From Spirochaetaceae bacterium UBA6089 (GTDB taxonomy: Bacteria; Spirochaetota; Spirochaetia; Treponematales; Rectinemataceae): a DNA stretch of 18,132 bases. A program made the translations under genes and the position numbers. Within the stretch, counting starts at the first letter, position 1. Each line of letters starts with the position of its first letter. Location of the stretch: contig DIXD01000041.1 of NCBI GenBank assembly GCA_002435985.1, forward strand, positions 1 through 18,132. Direction: 5' to 3'. A model generated the notes under the pieces. That model saw nothing but the letters and a program-made list of their open reading frames with translations, made no database searches and was not told the origin of the DNA. Positions 1 through 7,220 of the stretch are shown here, piece after piece.

Positions 1-431
1 AGGTGTTCGATCCAGCTTCCCTTGATCGAAATACTTCTGTTCCCATTTTCTTCGACGGTGATCGTGATCTGCTGGCTTTCCGGCGGCAGACTGTCGGCGA
101 TTTTTTCGCTCCATTCTATGAGAGAGAGTGTGCCGGGTGCACCGAGAAGCTCTTCGCCGCCGGTGTTGAAGAACTCTTCTTCGCCGGAAAGGCGATAGGC
201 GTCGATATGAACGAGGTGAAGTCTGCCGTCGTATTCGGAGATAATGGTATACGTGGGCGAAATGACGGGCTCTACAATGCCCAGCCCCTGGGCTATGCCT
301 TTTGCGAGTGTTGTTTTTCCTGCCCCAAGCTCTCCCTGGAGTGAGATGACGGCTCCGTCGGGCGCAGCGCGACCAATCGTCCTCCCTATCGCAAGTGTTC
401 TGCGCGCATGCGGGCTTAAAAGAGAAATCAG
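1..431 (-). CDS. tsaE: tRNA threonylcarbamoyladenosine biosynthesis ATPase TsaE (partial, C-terminus beyond window edge)
   Basis: TsaE is the small P-loop ATPase that works with TsaB and TsaD to make the t6A modification at position 37 of ANN-decoding tRNAs. The minus-strand translation shows a Walker A motif GELGAGKT (about residues 33-40), then SPTYTI, the family-typical HIDAYRL segment and LIEWSEKI. About 143 residues are visible against a usual length near 150, so only the last few are missing. The reading frame is open from the stop at 527-525 to the edge and contains no ATG, GTG or TTG codon. I place the start at CTG (431-429), six bases after a GGAGG (442-438); ATT (428-426) is the alternative. 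The first residues after it (SPHARRTLAIGRTIG) align well with the usual TsaE N-terminus. Identity is confident; the start is inferred, and a sequencing indel or frameshift is a competing explanation. Confidence 0.88.
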   Translation of the reverse strand, partial: MISLLSPHARRTLAIGRTIGRAAPDGAVISLQGELGAGKTTLAKGIAQGLGIVEPVISPTYTIISEYDGRLHLVHIDAYRLSGEEEFFNTGGEELLGAPGTLSLIEWSEKIADSLPPESQQITITVEENGNRSISIKGSWIEH

Positions 432-599
432 AGAGAACCTCCATAACGCTGAAGTTTGGTCTCTATAGTATGTTGTGAGAATATATTTTTCTAGGTGCTG
501 GCCAAGCAGATGGCTCCGTGGGAATTATAACCATCGTTCAATATGTAAAATTTATGCCGATACTATAAAAAGATATTCGTGTATAGCGGGGGTCCTCGA
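432..599. promoter_or_regulatory. Divergent intergenic region between tsaE and the hydrolase gene, with candidate promoters
   Basis: This AT-rich spacer must hold promoters for two diverging genes. On the plus strand TTCAAT (537-542), 18 bases, then TACTAT (561-566) is a plausible sigma70-type promoter for the hydrolase. On the minus strand TTGGCC (505-500), 16 bases, then TATTCT (483-478) is a weaker candidate for tsaE. GGAGG at 442-438 on the minus strand is the tsaE ribosome binding site. I see no small gene here. The promoter calls are by eye and tentative. Confidence 0.4.
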
Positions 600-1514
600 A
601 TGGATAAGTTCAAAGCAAGTGATGGCAAGGAGCTGGCATATATACGCTTCGATCCCAAAGACAGCCCGAAGGCCGTTATCCTTGTCGGGCATGGCATGAA
701 TGATCACAAGGAGCGTTTTATTCCGCTCGCAGAGGCGGTCATGTCGATCGGCATTTCGTGCTGGATTCCCGATTTAAGAGGGCATGGCGATACCGACCAT
801 GATGTGAACAGAGGCTATTTGGCCGATAAGGACGGATTCGAGCGCGTTGTTCAAGATTTAGTTGAAATGGGAGACTATGCTTCAAGGACACTTGGAGGAT
901 TGCCGCTTTTTTACTTTGGGCACTCTTTTGGTGCACTTGTGGGACTTGCCTACATCGCGATCAATGGCAAGTATCTAGAAGGCGCCATATTATCCGCCCC
1001 GCCCGCGCCGCAGACTCCCGTGATGGATAAGGTCGGAGGCTGGATCGTGGATCTGGGGGGTGCACTGAAAGGCTTCCATGCGCCAGCCCGCCTTGCGAAT
1101 CGGATGTCTTTCGGTCAGTACGCAAAGACCGTGCCGAATGCGCGCACGAGATTCGATTGGTTGACCCGGGATCCGGCGGTCGTCGACGCCTATATTGCCG
1201 ACCCGAAATGCAACTTCATCTGTAGTTACGGATTCTATCGGGACCTCATCCATGGTCTCAGAAAAGTCTACAGCGATGGATTTTTCGAGAGCATACCTCC
1301 GACCCTCCCGCTCTTCCTGTTCTGTGGCTCGGCCGACCCGGTGATCGGCATGAGGGAAGGCTATGAAAGACTCACGCAACAATTCAAACTCTTGGGGATC
1401 ATCGATTTCGAGTCGAAGTGCTATGAGGGCGGCCGCCATGAATCGCTCAACGAAATAAACAGGGCTGAGGTCTTGGGCGATATTGTCGATTGGTTGTCTC
1501 GACATACTCGCTGA
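600..1514 (+). CDS. Alpha/beta hydrolase, lysophospholipase / monoacylglycerol lipase type
   Basis: This 304-residue protein has the serine-hydrolase alpha/beta fold of the Hydrolase_4 (lysophospholipase/monoacylglycerol lipase) group. GHG (30-32) is the oxyanion region, DLRGHGDT (58-65) is family-typical, and GHSFG (107-111) is the nucleophile elbow with Ser109. The acid is probably Asp246 in CGSADPV, and the base His280 in GGRHESLNE. There is no signal peptide or membrane segment, so it should be cytoplasmic. The likely reaction is hydrolysis of a monoacylglycerol or lysophospholipid ester; the exact substrate cannot be read from sequence. I chose ATG at 600 because a GGGGG run (588-592) lies seven bases upstream; a GTG at 579 would add seven unremarkable residues. 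pcnB follows 39 bases later on the same strand, so the two may be cotranscribed, with no obvious functional link. Confidence 0.88.
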   Translation: MDKFKASDGKELAYIRFDPKDSPKAVILVGHGMNDHKERFIPLAEAVMSIGISCWIPDLRGHGDTDHDVNRGYLADKDGFERVVQDLVEMGDYASRTLGGLPLFYFGHSFGALVGLAYIAINGKYLEGAILSAPPAPQTPVMDKVGGWIVDLGGALKGFHAPARLANRMSFGQYAKTVPNARTRFDWLTRDPAVVDAYIADPKCNFICSYGFYRDLIHGLRKVYSDGFFESIPPTLPLFLFCGSADPVIGMREGYERLTQQFKLLGIIDFESKCYEGGRHESLNEINRAEVLGDIVDWLSRHTR

Positions 1515-1553
1515 TTTTTTGTACTGTATCGGCGTGCACAGTGGAGCAGCTTT

Positions 1554-2774
1554 GTGAGAATCCGGTACTATCGTAATGCAAGCGGCGGTTTGCAAGCAAA
1601 AGCCAGAGTTTTTGACCATACGGAACATTCCATCGATTCTGCAAATGTCGATAAAGAAGTGGTCGCCATCGTGAGAAGACTCGCCTCGCATGGTTATTCC
1701 GCCTACCTCGTGGGCGGGGCAGTGCGTGATCTGCTATTAGGAAAGAGGCCGAAAGATTTCGATATCGTCACCGATGCGCTTCCCAACCGTATCCGTAAAA
1801 TTTTCAGCAATTCCCGCATTATCGGCAAGCGTTTCAAACTCGTGCACGTCTACGCCAACCGAAAGATCTACGAGGTCGCTACGTTTCGTTCGCTCTCCAC
1901 AGGCACGGTCGGCAATGAATACGGCACGATCGATGAAGATGTCGCGCGGAGAGACTTCACCGTCAACGCACTGTACTATGATCCGCTCGCGTTGGAAGTC
2001 TTGGATTTTTTGGGGGGCATGGAGGACCTCCGTGCCGGAAGGCTCAAGGCGATCATCCCCCTCGACAGGATTTTTCGTGAAGATCCGGTGCGCATGGTTC
2101 GGGGCGTGAAATATGCTGCCGTCAATCATTTCTCGATCTCGATTTCGCTGAGATTTGCCATTCATCGCGATGCACCCCTTATCTCCGAGGTGAGCCCTTC
2201 GCGGCTGGCGGAGGAATTCTATAAAATAATCGCATCCGGAAAATCCGCGATCATTGTTCAGGCGCTGGATAAATACGGTCTTCTGCAATATATGTTGCCG
2301 GAAGTCCATGCCTCGATTCATAGGGATAGGAGTTTCAGGGAAGCTTTCTTTCAACACCTGTCGTCGCTCGATCTTTCGACGCAGGCTCCTCCTGAAGAGG
2401 CTTCGCTTCTCAACAGCGCCAGCGCGGCGGAGATTGTCCAGGGTGACCGAAGGCTTATTTCTCCCTTTCTGGGTTGGTTTATCCGTCAGCGCCTGAGGAG
2501 TTTTGCCGCGCAGGACGCTATTTCTAAGGACCCGTCATTCTTCAGGCACGAGGCATTCTCCGACATCCGCGCTTTTCTTGCTCCGCTCAATCTGCCCCGC
2601 GTCGCGCTGGAGGATGCTATGGAACAGGTGCTGCAGGAGGATGGCCTGCTGCCGGCTCCCCCACCGCCCAAACGGCGAAAACGCGGACCTCGAAAAAGAA
2701 AGCCGCAACTGCACTTGGAATCGACGCACACGGAATCGGCGCATGTACAGCCTCCCAGCGCGGATTTATCATGA
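1554..2774 (+). CDS. pcnB: Poly(A) polymerase I (class II nucleotidyltransferase, PcnB type)
   Basis: PcnB adds 3' poly(A) tails to RNAs and marks them for decay; the family also contains CCA-adding enzymes. The N-terminal head has LVGGAVRDLLLG (52-63) and the metal-binding pair in KDFD (Asp68, Asp70), followed by IGKRFKLVHVY and the RRDFTVNAL block (132-140). FREDPVRMVRGVKYAA follows in the neck region. The KRFKLVHV segment and the Lys/Arg-rich tail (around residues 371-390, PKRRKRGPRKRK) favour poly(A) polymerase over a CCA enzyme. Length 406 is usual for the short PcnB forms. The start is GTG, with GGAG (1543-1546) seven bases upstream. The C-terminus ends in a low-complexity, Ser/Thr/His-rich extension. 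A CCA-adding activity cannot be fully excluded from sequence alone. Confidence 0.88.
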   Translation: MRIRYYRNASGGLQAKARVFDHTEHSIDSANVDKEVVAIVRRLASHGYSAYLVGGAVRDLLLGKRPKDFDIVTDALPNRIRKIFSNSRIIGKRFKLVHVYANRKIYEVATFRSLSTGTVGNEYGTIDEDVARRDFTVNALYYDPLALEVLDFLGGMEDLRAGRLKAIIPLDRIFREDPVRMVRGVKYAAVNHFSISISLRFAIHRDAPLISEVSPSRLAEEFYKIIASGKSAIIVQALDKYGLLQYMLPEVHASIHRDRSFREAFFQHLSSLDLSTQAPPEEASLLNSASAAEIVQGDRRLISPFLGWFIRQRLRSFAAQDAISKDPSFFRHEAFSDIRAFLAPLNLPRVALEDAMEQVLQEDGLLPAPPPPKRRKRGPRKRKPQLHLESTHTESAHVQPPSADLS

Positions 2775-2908
2775 ATTCATATATTTTTGAACTGAAATTT
2801 AATAATAGTATCTTTATTATATTCGCCTGTTCAAAGACGAAGGCAACGGCGGAAGAAGCGCACCCAAAGAAGACGAGGAGCAGAAGAGCACAGCATCGGA
2901 GCAAGTGA
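2771..2908 (+). CDS. Possible 45-aa small protein bridging pcnB and the transporter operon
   Basis: An ATG at 2771 overlaps the pcnB stop (ATGA) and opens 45 codons whose TGA overlaps the ATG of the next gene (TGATG at 2906-2910). The first 20 residues are hydrophobic and end in FIIFAC, resembling a weak lipoprotein signal. The rest (KTKATAEEAHPKKTRSRRAQ) is hydrophilic and very basic. Coupling at both ends is what one expects of a real operon gene. Against it, the first 55 bases are so AT-rich that they could simply be a promoter, there is no clear ribosome binding site, and I recognise no family. The basic second half resembles the tail style of PcnB, so it may also be a displaced relic of that C-terminus. 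Confidence 0.25.
   Translation: MNSYIFELKFNNSIFIIFACSKTKATAEEAHPKKTRSRRAQHRSK
2787..2814 (+). promoter_or_regulatory. Candidate promoter for the oligopeptide transporter operon
   Basis: TTGAAC (2787-2792), a 16-base spacer, and TATCTT (2809-2814) lie in the AT-rich stretch just after pcnB, about 95 bases ahead of the first permease gene. TATTAT (2815-2820) is an alternative -10 but would need a 22-base spacer. The sequence is locally far richer in A/T than the flanking genes, which fits a promoter. It overlaps the possible small ORF, and only one of the two readings may be real. Confidence 0.35.
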
Positions 2909-3834
2909 TGAATGGTATTAAATTTGCAGCAAAACGACTCCTCCGACTTATACTTACTCTCTTCATTATTACTACCATCATCTTTTTTGTCATCCGTGTG
3001 ATTCCGGGAGACCCAGCCCTCATTATCGGCGGAGTGGATGCGAGCCCCGCGGACCTCGAGGCCATCAGGGCCAGGCTCGGGACGGATAGACCTCTCTCCA
3101 CACAATATGTCGAATTTTTGTGGAGCATCCTACACTTGGACTTCGGGCACTCCATGATATCGAATGAACCGGTGATCTCGCTGATACTTCAGCGTTTTCC
3201 ACTCACGCTTACCCTTGCTGTTCTGGGACTGTTGATCGGCATCCTCATCGCGATTCCCTTGGGGGTGTTGTCGGCAGTCAAACGCTGGTCGGGCTGGGAT
3301 TATCTAGGACTTGTGTTTTCGCAGCTTGGCATGGCAATTCCGAGCTTTTGGCTCGGTATTTTGCTCTTGCTGATTCTGGCGATCAGATTTCCGATATTTC
3401 CGCTCTTTGGTGCGGACTCCTTTGCAGGACTCGTGTTGCCTGCCCTTTCCCTCGGCATCGCACGGGCAGCGATCATACTCCGCCACACCCGTGCCTCCAT
3501 GATAGAAGAGCTTTCGAAAGAATATATCATTGCCGCTAGAGCGAAAGGCCTTCCCGAGTCTTTCATACGCTACAAACATGCGCTTAAAAACGCGCTTTTG
3601 CCGATCATCACCATCACGGGCATCGAGTTCGGGTATATGCTGGGGGGCGCCATCATCGTCGAACAGGTCTTTTCGCTTCCCGGGCTCGGCAGACTTTTTC
3701 TATATGCGATTTACCAAAGAGATTTCCCGCTCATCCAGGGAGGTGTCGTGTTCATCGCCATTATTTTCTCTGTGGTGAATTTTGTGGCCGACATGCTGTA
3801 CAGCATTGTCAATCCGAAGATAAGGCTGGAATGA
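2908..3834 (+). CDS. Oligopeptide/dipeptide ABC transporter permease, OppB/DppB type
   Basis: This is the first integral-membrane subunit of a peptide importer. The 308-residue protein begins with a charged leader and one membrane helix (about 10-33), followed by the OppB-type extracytoplasmic segment (IPGDPA, then LGTDRPLSTQYVEFL). The remaining helices form the BPD_transp_1 domain. The EAA coupling loop that contacts the ATPases is visible around residues 205-225 as AARAKGLPESF followed by KHALKNALLPI. The end has VVNFVADMLYSIVNPKIRLE, the standard OppB/DppB terminus. ATG at 2908 is preferred over GTG at 2905 because GGAG (2898-2901) is then six bases upstream. The gene overlaps the next by ATGA. 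The substrate could be di- or oligopeptides, or nickel/glutathione in related systems, so no gene symbol is assigned. Confidence 0.9.
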   Translation: MNGIKFAAKRLLRLILTLFIITTIIFFVIRVIPGDPALIIGGVDASPADLEAIRARLGTDRPLSTQYVEFLWSILHLDFGHSMISNEPVISLILQRFPLTLTLAVLGLLIGILIAIPLGVLSAVKRWSGWDYLGLVFSQLGMAIPSFWLGILLLLILAIRFPIFPLFGADSFAGLVLPALSLGIARAAIILRHTRASMIEELSKEYIIAARAKGLPESFIRYKHALKNALLPIITITGIEFGYMLGGAIIVEQVFSLPGLGRLFLYAIYQRDFPLIQGGVVFIAIIFSVVNFVADMLYSIVNPKIRLE

Positions 3835-4823
3835 TGAATACCGCAGAGCCCCTCATCGAGATCGAAAATCTCCGCGTCCAGTTCACTCAGAAGGGGCAAA
3901 AGGCGTTTGCGCTTCGTGGTATAGATATTTCTTTTTATAAAGATGAGATACATGGTTTGGTCGGCGAGTCTGGCTCCGGCAAGACAGTGACTGCGATGTC
4001 GATCATGGGCTTATTGTCCAAGCCGGCGGCGAAACTGCTCTCGGGCAGCATCCGCTATGAGGGGAAAGAACTGCTATCGCTCTCGGAAGATGAGCTCCGT
4101 AGGTATCGGGGGAACAAGATCGCCATGGTGTTTCAGGAGCCTGCCAAATACCTCAATCCTGCGTTCACCGTGGGTGAGCAGATCAGAGAGGTGGTTCGCC
4201 TGCACATGGGGCTCAATAGAACCCAGGCCGACGCTCGAGCAGTGGAGCTCCTTGACCTTGTGGGGCTTGGAGAGGATGGCAGGGTCCTCGGTGCCTACCC
4301 CCACGAGCTTTCGAGCGGCATGAAACAGCGGGCTATGATCGCCATTGCCATATCCTGCGATCCTGATTTTCTGATCGCGGACGAGCCGACGACATCGCTC
4401 GATGTCACGCTGCAACTGCAGATTTTGAGACTGCTCAAAAGGCTCAAGAATATGAAGAGAATGGGGATGCTATTCATATCGCACGATCTGAGCGTAATAA
4501 AGGAAATCGCCGATCGGGTGTCGGTGATATATGCGGGGAAAATAGTGGAGAGCGCCAGCATGGCGAGGCTCTTTTGGCATCCGATGCATCCCTATACCCG
4601 CCTGCTTCTGATGTCGATTCCTGATGCGAGACGCAGGGGGAAGCGGCTTGCGGCCATTGCGGGGCAGGTTCTAGATGCCAGGGAGGATCCTCAGGGCTGT
4701 GTGTTTGCTCCACGATGTCCGATGGCGAAGGAGCGGTGTTTCCGGGAAAGTCCAAAGCTCATTGCGCACGAACAGGGTCATATGAGTGCCTGCCACTTTG
4801 CGGAGGAAGCATGGAACCTCTGA
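3831..4823 (+). CDS. Oligopeptide/dipeptide ABC transporter ATPase, OppD/DppD type
   Basis: This is one of the two ATPases powering peptide import. Walker A is GESGSGKT (45-52), the Q-loop sits in VFQEP, the signature is LSSGMKQR (160-167), Walker B is LIADEP (Asp184-Glu185), and the switch histidine is His218 in ISHD. The C-terminal oligopeptide_HPY extension follows (HPYTRLLLMSIP), with CVFAPRCPMAKERC plus a later Cys. This four-cysteine pattern is reported to bind an Fe-S cluster in some DppD proteins. The length of 330 is normal. The start overlaps the upstream stop (ATGATG; 3831 or 3834), implying translational coupling. The signature is unusual: the family consensus is LSGGMRQR, and here the first Gly is Ser. 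The last 13 bases overlap the next ATPase gene. Confidence 0.92.
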   Translation: MMNTAEPLIEIENLRVQFTQKGQKAFALRGIDISFYKDEIHGLVGESGSGKTVTAMSIMGLLSKPAAKLLSGSIRYEGKELLSLSEDELRRYRGNKIAMVFQEPAKYLNPAFTVGEQIREVVRLHMGLNRTQADARAVELLDLVGLGEDGRVLGAYPHELSSGMKQRAMIAIAISCDPDFLIADEPTTSLDVTLQLQILRLLKRLKNMKRMGMLFISHDLSVIKEIADRVSVIYAGKIVESASMARLFWHPMHPYTRLLLMSIPDARRRGKRLAAIAGQVLDAREDPQGCVFAPRCPMAKERCFRESPKLIAHEQGHMSACHFAEEAWNL

Positions 4824-5716
4824 TCCAGTGCCGCAATGTTGTGAAGATCCACCGGGGCAGAGGTCTCGATGGCCTAAAGCGGGGTTTTAAGGCAGTCGAC
4901 GATGTCTCTTTTTCCATCGAGAAAAATGGCAATTTTGGTCTCGTGGGGGAGTCCGGCTGCGGCAAGACGACGCTGGCGCGGGCTATCCTGTATCTTGATC
5001 CCCCGACCTCCGGAAAGGTTATCTTCGACGGTGTCGATCTCGGATCGCTCGGGCTGCGACAATTACGGACATTCAGGCGGCGCATGCAGATTGTCTTCCA
5101 AGACCCTCATAGCTCCCTGGATCCCCGGATGACGGTCTACGACAGTCTCTCCGAAGGCCTCATCAATATTGGAGTGGACAGAGTAGACCGCACAAAAAAA
5201 ATAAGCCGCCTGCTCGACCTCGTCGGCATCAGCAGCACTCTGAGCTCACGCTTTCCGCACGAATTTTCCACAGGCCAGCGACAGCGCATCGTCATTGCGC
5301 GGGCACTGACCATGGACCCCGAGTTTCTCATTCTTGATGAGCCGGTGTCGAATCTCGATGTGTCGATTCAAGCGCAGGTGATCAATCTTCTTTTGGACAT
5401 CAAGCAGGAACTCAAGCTTACCTATTTGTTTATTTCGCACGATATCAACCTTGTGGCCTATATGTGCGACAGAATCGCCGTGATGTATAGGGGCAAAATT
5501 GTGGAACAGTCGCCAACGGATGAGCTTTTTTCGAATCCGAAGAATGAATACACGCGGATGCTTTTGGCTTCAATACCGGGCAGCTCAGGCCTGTCGGATG
5601 CGATAGACGCGGATATCGCAAGAGGTGAAAGCATAGAAAATACAGCACGACACGTTGTGTCGAATAGTACCAGCCGGACCAGTGATGAGCCGGATATTGC
5701 GGAGGGGACAAGATGA
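4811..5716 (+). CDS. Oligopeptide/dipeptide ABC transporter ATPase, OppF/DppF type
   Basis: This is the second ATPase of the importer, pairing with the OppD-type subunit. Walker A is GESGCGKT (46-53), the Q-loop lies in VFQDPHSSLDPRMT, the signature is FSTGQRQR (152-159), Walker B is LILDEP (Asp176-Glu177), and the H-loop is His210. SLDPRMT is an OppF hallmark. The HPY-like region is degenerate (NPKNEYTRMLLASIPG), and the C-terminal 40 residues are hydrophilic without the cysteine set, giving 301 residues rather than the usual 320-330. I start at ATG 4811 with GGAGG (4802-4806) just upstream; a longer frame from 4715 would overlap the previous gene by over 100 bases and adds no family sequence. 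The first Gly of the signature is Thr, a change parallel to that in the partner ATPase. Confidence 0.9.
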   Translation: MEPLIQCRNVVKIHRGRGLDGLKRGFKAVDDVSFSIEKNGNFGLVGESGCGKTTLARAILYLDPPTSGKVIFDGVDLGSLGLRQLRTFRRRMQIVFQDPHSSLDPRMTVYDSLSEGLINIGVDRVDRTKKISRLLDLVGISSTLSSRFPHEFSTGQRQRIVIARALTMDPEFLILDEPVSNLDVSIQAQVINLLLDIKQELKLTYLFISHDINLVAYMCDRIAVMYRGKIVEQSPTDELFSNPKNEYTRMLLASIPGSSGLSDAIDADIARGESIENTARHVVSNSTSRTSDEPDIAEGTR

Positions 5717-7209
5717 GAAAAGTTCCAAAGCATTACGTTTTTTTTGGGCTTTTTATGCTTATGGCAGGAGGCCTGCTTTTTGCACAGGGTTCGGGCACGT
5801 TGGTCTTCGGGCTTGCCGGGAACCCCGACACGCTCGATCCTCAGAAGACCTCCGGAACTCTCACCTTTCAGGTGGTGAAGAGTTTTTATGATACCCTCGT
5901 CGAGCCCGACACGTCGGGCAAGATTGTGCCTGCCCTTGCGGAGAGCTGGTCCGTCTCACCCGACGGGCTCACGTGGACCTTCAGACTGAGGCGCGATGTA
6001 GTCTTCCACAATGGACAGCAGTTTACCTCAAGAGATGTCGCGGCTACGCTGAACCGGATTTTGGACGAGAAGACCGCCTCTCCCAAGCGGAGCGAGTTTA
6101 CGATGATACAAGAGATTCGTACGCCGGATCCCTATACCGTCGTGCTCTCGCTCTCGCAGCCATACGCGCCGCTGCTTGCAAGCCTTGCATCCGGCTGGGG
6201 CGCCATCCTGCCGTCTTCTCTTATCGCGTCGGGCCATAACTTTGGCGCCGAGCCTGTGGGGACGGGGCCCTTCAAGTTTGAAAGATGGATTCGCGACAGT
6301 AGAATTTCGATGGTTCGCAATGATAGGTACTGGATGAAGGGCCTCCCCAAGCTCACCAGAGTCGAGTTCCAGATCGTCCCCGAGCAGGCCGTCCAGGTGC
6401 AGGGGCTCGCCGCCGGCTCGATCCATGCGCTCGAATTCATCGATCCGGACGATCTGCCGATATTGCAGTCCAATCCCAATGTCACCATAAAGAAAGAGCT
6501 GACTTCTCTCATTTTGGTGATGGCCATGAACACATCGCGCGAGCCTCTCAGCGACCTACGCGTCCGTCAAGCCGTGAATTATGCCATCGACAAGCAGGTG
6601 GTCCTGGATGTCGCCTATGGCGGCGGCAAGGTCGGCTCGACGTTCCTCGACACGGGGAATGCGTACTACACCGATTTCTCGAGCTTGTATCCCTACAACC
6701 CCGAAAAAGCGAAGCAGCTTTTGAAAGATGCAGGTGTGGGCAATAGGGAGTTCACCATCTCTGTGCCGCAGAACTATCCTCTCCACGTGAAGGCGGCCGA
6801 ACTCATGCAGCAGATGCTGACCAATGTCGGGATGAAGGTAAAAATTCAACTTGTCGATTGGTCGACATGGCTCTCGAGCGTCTACAGCGGGGGGAATTTC
6901 GATTTTACGGTCATAGGCCATACAGGCAAGCTCGATCCTGACGGTACGCTGGCTGGCTATGGAGCCGGCAAGTACGTCAAATGGTACAACTCGACGGTAG
7001 AGTCGAAGATAAAGGAGGCAGCGAAAGTATCCGATTTCGCCGCGCGCAAGAAACTGTACACCGAAGCCCTCGAGATCATGGCGAAGGAGGTTCCCTTCGT
7101 CTACCTCGGCACATCGTATCGATATGTGGGGACGCGGTCGAATGTGGTCGATTTTCGCATGACGCCGAATTTGGACACCTACGATTTCAGATGGACAGAG
7201 ATACGGTGA
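5713..7209 (+). CDS. Oligopeptide/dipeptide ABC transporter periplasmic binding protein (SBP_bac_5 family)
   Basis: This 498-residue protein captures peptides outside the inner membrane and delivers them to the permease pair. A signal peptide spans about residues 1-25 (basic MRKVPK, a hydrophobic core, then LLFAQG), with likely cleavage after Ala. There is no lipobox cysteine, so the mature protein should be soluble in a periplasm, which argues for a diderm host. Family motifs include NPDTLDPQKT near the mature N-terminus, WSVSPDGLTWTFRLR, VGTGPFKFERW and the late LDTYDFRW. The gene starts at ATG 5713, overlapping the upstream stop, with GGAGGGG (5701-5707) six bases ahead. Its position between the ATPase genes and the second permease gene is unusual. 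SBP_bac_5 members also bind nickel, heme or glutathione, so the peptide assignment is by family majority. Confidence 0.92.
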   Translation: MRKVPKHYVFFGLFMLMAGGLLFAQGSGTLVFGLAGNPDTLDPQKTSGTLTFQVVKSFYDTLVEPDTSGKIVPALAESWSVSPDGLTWTFRLRRDVVFHNGQQFTSRDVAATLNRILDEKTASPKRSEFTMIQEIRTPDPYTVVLSLSQPYAPLLASLASGWGAILPSSLIASGHNFGAEPVGTGPFKFERWIRDSRISMVRNDRYWMKGLPKLTRVEFQIVPEQAVQVQGLAAGSIHALEFIDPDDLPILQSNPNVTIKKELTSLILVMAMNTSREPLSDLRVRQAVNYAIDKQVVLDVAYGGGKVGSTFLDTGNAYYTDFSSLYPYNPEKAKQLLKDAGVGNREFTISVPQNYPLHVKAAELMQQMLTNVGMKVKIQLVDWSTWLSSVYSGGNFDFTVIGHTGKLDPDGTLAGYGAGKYVKWYNSTVESKIKEAAKVSDFAARKKLYTEALEIMAKEVPFVYLGTSYRYVGTRSNVVDFRMTPNLDTYDFRWTEIR

Positions 7210-7220
7210 ACTGGTGAACT

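Noticed and set aside
3..344. Plus-strand open frame of 113 codons at the left edge
   Set aside because: It is antisense to tsaE, whose minus-strand translation has the Walker A and HIDAYRL motifs; the plus frame has no family features.
990..1691. Minus-strand open frame (233 codons) over the hydrolase and pcnB start
   Set aside because: Shadow of the hydrolase gene; no family features and no plausible start context.
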